NCBI GenBank assembly: GCA_947568835.1
Contig: OX387603.1
Span: 27,180,651-27,244,650 of the forward strand
Direction: 5' to 3'
DNA from: Protonemura montana
Lineage: Eukaryota; Arthropoda; Insecta; Plecoptera; Nemouridae
DNA length: 64,000 nt
The notes under the pieces were generated by a model, which saw only the letters and a program-made list of their open reading frames with translations, was not told the DNA's origin and did not search any database. Made by a program: the position numbers and the translations under genes. Shown one piece after another: positions 59,142 to 64,000 of the stretch (position 1 is the first letter of the stretch; the number at the start of each line of letters is the position of its first letter).

Positions 59142-60974
59142 ATGAATCTATTTATCTTGCAGTCCACCTTTCTTATCGACGTGTTATGCGTGCTGCATGC
59201 GTTTGGCGGTCACCCATCCGATGTCCAGGAACAGCGCAGTGCTGCTGTTCTAAATCCTATAACTAACACTGTTGTACCTCCGATAGAAACCGCAAATGAG
59301 TTTAACAGTTACTTCGTCAACGTAACCTCACAGCTGCTGGGCGCCAAATCTCAAATAGGGATGGAAAAACACTTATTACGTAGAGAATACTCATCCATTT
59401 TTCTTAGGCCAATTTCAGTCGAAGAAGTACTAACTTTAATAGATGTTGTGGGCAAGAAACGGTCAGCGGGGACCGATGGCATTCCAGGAAATATATTGAA
59501 AGAAGTGTCTATATTCATCGCAGGCCCATTATCACACATTATAAATGAATCCTTCTGTCGCGGTAGTTTTCCAGGAGCGTTGAAGACCGCAAAAATATTA
59601 CCCTTGTATAAAAAAGGAGACCGTAAAAGTATAAATAATTATAGACCAATTGCTATTTTATCGGTATTCTCGAAAATCTTCGAAAAAGCTTTCTGTGATA
59701 GGATTTTAAAGTTTATAAAAAAGCACGATATTTTAAATAATAACCAGCATGGGTTCCAAAAGGGGAAATCTACGACAACAGCTATAGCTAGCTTTATTGA
59801 GGCAGTATTAGAATCGCGGGAGAAAAATCTACATGTCTCGGGAGTTTTTTACGATTTTATGAAAGCTTTCGACACGGTAGATCACAATCTTTTACTACAA
59901 AAATTGGAAAACGTTGGTATTACTGGCGTTGCGAATGCCTGGATTAGGTCGTATTTAAAAGATCGCAAACAAGTTGTGAACATCAGACGAGAGGGTAATG
60001 ACTATCTCTCAAATGAACTAACAATCAACGTTGGACTTCCGCAAGGCTCGGTTATTGCTCCTTTAATGTTTTCACTGTTCACCAATGATCTACCCACCGA
60101 AATTACAGAAGGCAAACTAACACTCTTCGCGGACGACACTACCCACCTGATTAAATCCTCTAATTCCGACAAATTATGTATGGAAACAAATTCAGCGGTC
60201 TCTCAAATTGAGAAGTGGGCCCGCAAGAACAATCTATTTCTGAACCATGAAAAAACAGTTGTAATAAGATTTAAGGCAAATCAAAAAGAGGAAAGTAGCA
60301 CGCTTATCTGGATGAATAACAGAAGTATTGTGGAAGGAGCTGAAACTAAACTGCTGGGGATAATGATAGACAAAGAACTAAACTGGAAAAGTCACATCAA
60401 CATGGTATGTAAAAAGATTGCAAGCAATTGTTTTCTTATAAAAAAATTAATGGATGTCATATCGCTAAGCCTAGTAAGAGTGGTTTATTTCTCCCATATC
60501 CAAGCAATTCTCGGATACGGCATAGCACTTTGGGGGTGGTCTCCCCACACGAAAAGGCTTTTCAAATTACAGAAGCGAGCGGTTAGAATAATGATAAAGG
60601 CTAGTCGGGATCCATGTGCGGAATTTTATTATAAGGACTCGTGCGTTACGTTTTTTAAAAAACTGGAAATTTTAACTTTGCCGTGTCTATATATGTATAG
60701 CACAATTATATATCTCATTGACAATTGTAGCAATATACAAACCATTGACGATGTGCACGATCATTATCTTAGAAATAAAAAGGACATCAGGCAAAACATG
60801 CATAAAATAGACAAATGGTCTAGAGGACCAACAGAAATGGGCGCCAAATTTTTTAACAGATTACCAGGATCGATCAAATGTAAAGATGGCCTGGCTTTTA
60901 AAAACGCACTGAAGGATTATTTATTAAAAAATTGTTTTTATTCGGTTGACACCTTTTTAGAACATAAAGAGTAA
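59142..60974 (+). CDS. Non-LTR retrotransposon (CR1/Jockey-group) reverse transcriptase, 5'-truncated LINE
   Basis: 610-codon open frame encoding the RT and thumb region of a LINE ORF2. Motifs with residue numbers: KKRSAGTDGIPGNILK (105-120), ILPLYKKGD with NYRPIAIL (152-173), QHGFQKGKSTTTA (202-214), catalytic box A FYDFMKAFDTVDH (236-248), GLPQGSVIAPLMFSLFTNDL (298-317) and catalytic FADD (329-332). The C-terminus ends in the usual FKNALKDYLLK pattern. The endonuclease domain is missing. The real element probably enters the frame near 59250, because the first 35 or so codons look unrelated; the Met at 59142 is only the first ATG. No internal stop in 1.8 kb points to a fairly recent insertion. 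The 3' end is an AATAAAATG pentanucleotide tail at about 61055-61081. Confidence 0.92.
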   Translation: MNLFILQSTFLIDVLCVLHAFGGHPSDVQEQRSAAVLNPITNTVVPPIETANEFNSYFVNVTSQLLGAKSQIGMEKHLLRREYSSIFLRPISVEEVLTLIDVVGKKRSAGTDGIPGNILKEVSIFIAGPLSHIINESFCRGSFPGALKTAKILPLYKKGDRKSINNYRPIAILSVFSKIFEKAFCDRILKFIKKHDILNNNQHGFQKGKSTTTAIASFIEAVLESREKNLHVSGVFYDFMKAFDTVDHNLLLQKLENVGITGVANAWIRSYLKDRKQVVNIRREGNDYLSNELTINVGLPQGSVIAPLMFSLFTNDLPTEITEGKLTLFADDTTHLIKSSNSDKLCMETNSAVSQIEKWARKNNLFLNHEKTVVIRFKANQKEESSTLIWMNNRSIVEGAETKLLGIMIDKELNWKSHINMVCKKIASNCFLIKKLMDVISLSLVRVVYFSHIQAILGYGIALWGWSPHTKRLFKLQKRAVRIMIKASRDPCAEFYYKDSCVTFFKKLEILTLPCLYMYSTIIYLIDNCSNIQTIDDVHDHYLRNKKDIRQNMHKIDKWSRGPTEMGAKFFNRLPGSIKCKDGLAFKNALKDYLLKNCFYSVDTFLEHKE

Positions 60975-61081
60975 CTTATACACTCTATGTAGATTATGTT
61001 ATTATGTACCTGACTTTCCAAATGTTATTTTGTGTAACCAATTATGGAAGAAAATAAAATGAAATGAAATGAAATGAAATG
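60975..61081 (+). mobile_element. LINE 3'UTR and (AAATG)n tail
   Basis: Short 3'UTR after the RT stop that ends in AAAATAAAATGAAATGAAAT and further ATGAA units. A 3' microsatellite in place of poly(A) is known for several CR1/L2/RTE-type LINEs. This fixes the right end of the element. Confidence 0.75.
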
Positions 61082-62810
61082 CTCAACATTAGCGTTAAAC
61101 GGTGCAAACGAACACCAGTGTTATCAACTTGACAGAAGTCCAAGTCCAACCTCATGGAAGTTCGCACTAGGGTAGCATAAACCCATGCCACTTGCAAAAG
61201 CTTGCACAAATTTGCTAGTTCTCATACCTTCTATTCACCAGGCCTGAACCTGAACGCAAATCAATCAGTCTTTCGGTGCATCAAGCATTGACCCAAGAAT
61301 GTAAGAGTTGTTGTCTCATTTCGTCGCCAAGGTAACCATCACAGCCAGAGCAACAGGCTGTTTATCACCGAGTGGATTGCGAAAGTGCCCGTACCAAATT
61401 GGGAAAAACACACGTCGATTTCCAAGAATCGCTGGCGGGATCGTCGGAATCACGCGTTTCGTTCGTGGGACCTCCTGATGACGCTTGGACCACGCCGCCG
61501 AATCGGAACACGACGCGTTGGTTGGTAGTTGACATCGGAGCCGATACGCTGCCGTCGGGTCATTTCACCTTGCTGATAACCGTCGATGGTCGGAGCGCCG
61601 CTTCCGAGCTCCTACTGTCAGGTTAGGTTAGGTTAGGTTGTCGGAATTGTTTTCACAGCAAGCTGCTGGTTTCAACTGTGGTTATTATAGGTAATTTTGT
61701 TTTCAATGTTCAATCTTAACCTTGAATTTTGTATAACACTTGCACATTGCATTATGTCGAGGACGCACGGAAACCTGTAAATGGCTATGCATTTATGGGC
61801 AAGTGGTCTTACCTATTTAATTGCAAATTGGAAAAAAAAGGTTATAATTGAAGCTATTTTCAGCCATGGGACGCCATTCTGTAGAGATCAAAACAGATGA
61901 GATGCATTTTCAATCATTAAAAGCAAAATAATTTTAATCAACATGTTTTAAGCCAAATTACTGTTTCTAGGTGAAAAATAAGTACCTACCTATGCGTGAC
62001 CTCACCGGATTCACTCTGCGTCCCTTCATAGGATAGACCAGCTACAATGTCAGCTTGTCATTCAACCGAAAGCACTTTATTACCTGATGGTCCATTACCA
62101 AAAACAGTGTGCCGTGAAAGACCACAAAACGCCATCAACAACCTTGCCCGACTTAGCCCTCGGACTTACCGCAATGGGCCGATAGACCGCAGCGCTCTCC
62201 GACAACAACCACATCATGGATAGTTCCGATAGAAACAATGCATACCCCTCCACCCCCGAATCACGGCAACCCGAGACTTTCCATCCGCGCTGCAAGCCTC
62301 ACAGACATGGGCCGGCGTCTGCAAGGCATTAGTTTCGTTGCTAACTCGGAAGGCTAACCTACTTACCGGCATTCCGCCGTCAGACGCCGAGCCGCGACGT
62401 ACCACCGCGCAGACACCGACCGTGCGCCGAAGAAAGTTGTCGGTTCGCGCGGATTTCGACTGAAAAACAAATCGTTTTTGAGGTGCGCGGGATTTTTGGT
62501 CGCCCATGTGCAGCAGTTTCATTAAAAAATAAACAAGTTTTTACCTTCGAATCCGGGTTTCATCGCGCGTAGTGCTGATGCAGTTCAGAGATTAAACGTC
62601 AAACTCGAGTTGCACTCTCGTTTTTCTTTGGTTCGATTTTGAGTCGTTACCTTCCGCAATTCGAAGTCGCGCGTTGTTGTGGGAACTGCGTTTTGTTGAA
62701 GCTGTTTTTGGGTCCATGACGTGTTGAAGAGTGTTGAAGTGTTGAAGTCAGATGTGTTTGACGTCTTGTAGAGGACGCGTGGACGCCAGGTTCCACTGGG
62801 GATTAAAGTG
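61082..62810. other. Spacer; short TTAGG-type run; upstream region of possible right-edge gene
   Basis: No assigned gene. AGGTT is repeated four times at 61620-61639 (the TTAGG permutation, the common arthropod telomere repeat), too short to infer a telomere origin. An 84-codon plus frame (61372-61626) ends at it. CG-rich minus frames (62095-62522) have no similarity. Confidence 0.3.
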
Positions 62811-64000
62811 ATGTCTGCGCTTCCAAACGCTGTCAAAGAGCAAAGGTAATTCGACGTTTCTGTGTTTATCCCGAGTTTCTTGGCTAATGGGCGTGGGTTG
62901 GAGGGTGGTGGCTGGACCCACACCACAACGGTCTCACATTACAAAACTCCCGATTCAATCGCTCGGAGAAATCAACCCATGTTGCACCATTTCGATGATG
63001 CAGCTTGGCATTGGAAGTTGTGAAGAATGAATCACACAAACCGTGGCTGTACTAGTGGCACAGAATCAAGAAGCCACCCTGTCCAATTGTCGTACAATAC
63101 TTGTTCACATGTTTTGTGTCAACTCCTCTGCGGTGAGATTCAAAACGCTTGATTGCAACCAAGAAAACCCACCCTGTCATATCAACCCCCTTAAAACTTG
63201 TACTGATTGTGGCTACCCTTACTTTTTCGCGAAATGCCACTCTACCTTAATCTAAATATTTAAATTGCTATACAGTCTTGCTTGTCAGCCGCAGCCAAAG
63301 CTTCATCGAGTCCAGCAAACGAATTACAACAAACCTGGTGCTTGTCACATAGAATGCATGTTCTTACCACTCTAAGCACACAATCGAATTGTGATCCTCT
63401 GCAAACCTCTAAACATTTGTCTGCATTCGCTTGAAATCCACGCTGTTTTATTTATTCTTTGATCATCCTCAAGGTGAGTGTTGTTTGAACATGTTTCCAC
63501 ATCTTCCATGGTAAAAATAACTTTAGAAGACTTTGATTTGGTGTCTTCTCTCACTGAAGAAATACATAGCATCACTCAATTTTTGGAAAATACTCATCGC
63601 TTCTGCTAGGAACCACAAAAACAATGTGATGGATTCCACTCAATAATAAAATCAATTAATAACACAAAGCCGCTGCGCCCCATCACGGCATTGCTGTCCA
63701 CATTCTCAAACGATGAAGGTGACCGCCAATGCTCCAGAGGGATCGATTTGATGAGTCCAACAGCACGCTATTTGGAACACGGCGCCGGTGATTTTAGAGG
63801 GATAACGAGGATGATAAAGATAAATCTAACCTAGCCAAGAAGAGAGTCAAGAGTACCAAGGGCCAGCCTCCGGTAACCTTGTCCCTTCCAAAGGACGACT
63901 CAACTCGAACAGTGCTGATTCCTCCGTCAAATCGTGCTGTTGAAAGGAACGACTCCTTTCATCTCAACGCCTCTCTCACCACATACTCTTTTTTCACACT
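62811..64000 (+). CDS. Possible 5' end of an unidentified gene (partial, runs off right edge)
   Basis: 62811-62845 reads MSALPNAVKEQ plus two bases (AG) before a donor gtaatt. An exon beginning at 63800 (acceptor ...ttttagag) continues that phase. It stays open to the window end with a highly charged, low-hydrophobicity sequence (DNEDDKDKSNLAKKRVKS, then QPPVTLSLPKDDSTRTVLIP). An alternative exon at about 63752 (RDRFDESNSTLFGTRRR) also fits the phase, but runs into a stop. I do not recognise the protein. The model rests on splice logic and coding-like composition alone. Confidence 0.3.

Noticed and set aside
61620..61639. Interstitial telomere
   Set aside because: Only four AGGTT units; expected by chance or from microsatellite slippage.

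Overview
The window is nuclear DNA from an animal, most likely an invertebrate. It holds intron-rich genes with GT-AG introns, with CDS exons richer in G+C than the A+T-rich introns and spacers. Six conserved eukaryotic genes can be rebuilt exon by exon with matching splice phases. An arthropod is plausible (5S-like SINE heads, a P-superfamily transposase relic, one short run of TTAGG-type repeat), but the species cannot be fixed from the sequence alone.

Layout. 1-753 (-): 5' part of a mitochondrial arginyl-tRNA synthetase (RARS2). 1592-16460 (+): complete 14-exon PICALM/AP180-type clathrin adaptor (690 aa), followed by about 1.7 kb of 3'UTR. 19715-20608 (-): complete TAF12 (219 aa) with an 84-nt in-frame intron inside the histone fold. 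21-33.3 kb: a transposon-rich block without host genes. It contains a hAT-like element, a tandem 370-bp duplication, a decayed THAP/P-superfamily transposase and a 6.7-kb palindrome with nearly identical 1.95-kb arms. 33807-42071 (+): TEX10/IPI1-like gene (13 exons). 42614-45510 (+): VPS26 retromer subunit whose ATG is cut off from the rest of the CDS by an intron. 47502-51766 (+): zinc-free MDR quinone-oxidoreductase-like gene (6 exons). 52-64 kb: gene-poor, with SINE remnants, an intact-looking but 5'-truncated LINE reverse transcriptase (59142-60974) and a possible first exon of another gene near the right edge.

The host genes are unrelated housekeeping genes and do not form a pathway or operon. 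Their roles are endocytosis (PICALM), retromer sorting (VPS26), Pol II transcription (TAF12), ribosome biogenesis (TEX10), mitochondrial translation (RARS2) and redox metabolism (QOR-like). What stands out is the repeat load. Nearly every large intron carries its own tandem array (units of 20, 26, 5, 47, 42, 91 and 4 bp), and several small inverted-repeat transposon families recur between genes. The most unusual structure is the giant palindrome at 26599-33332 lying beside a P-superfamily transposase relic.
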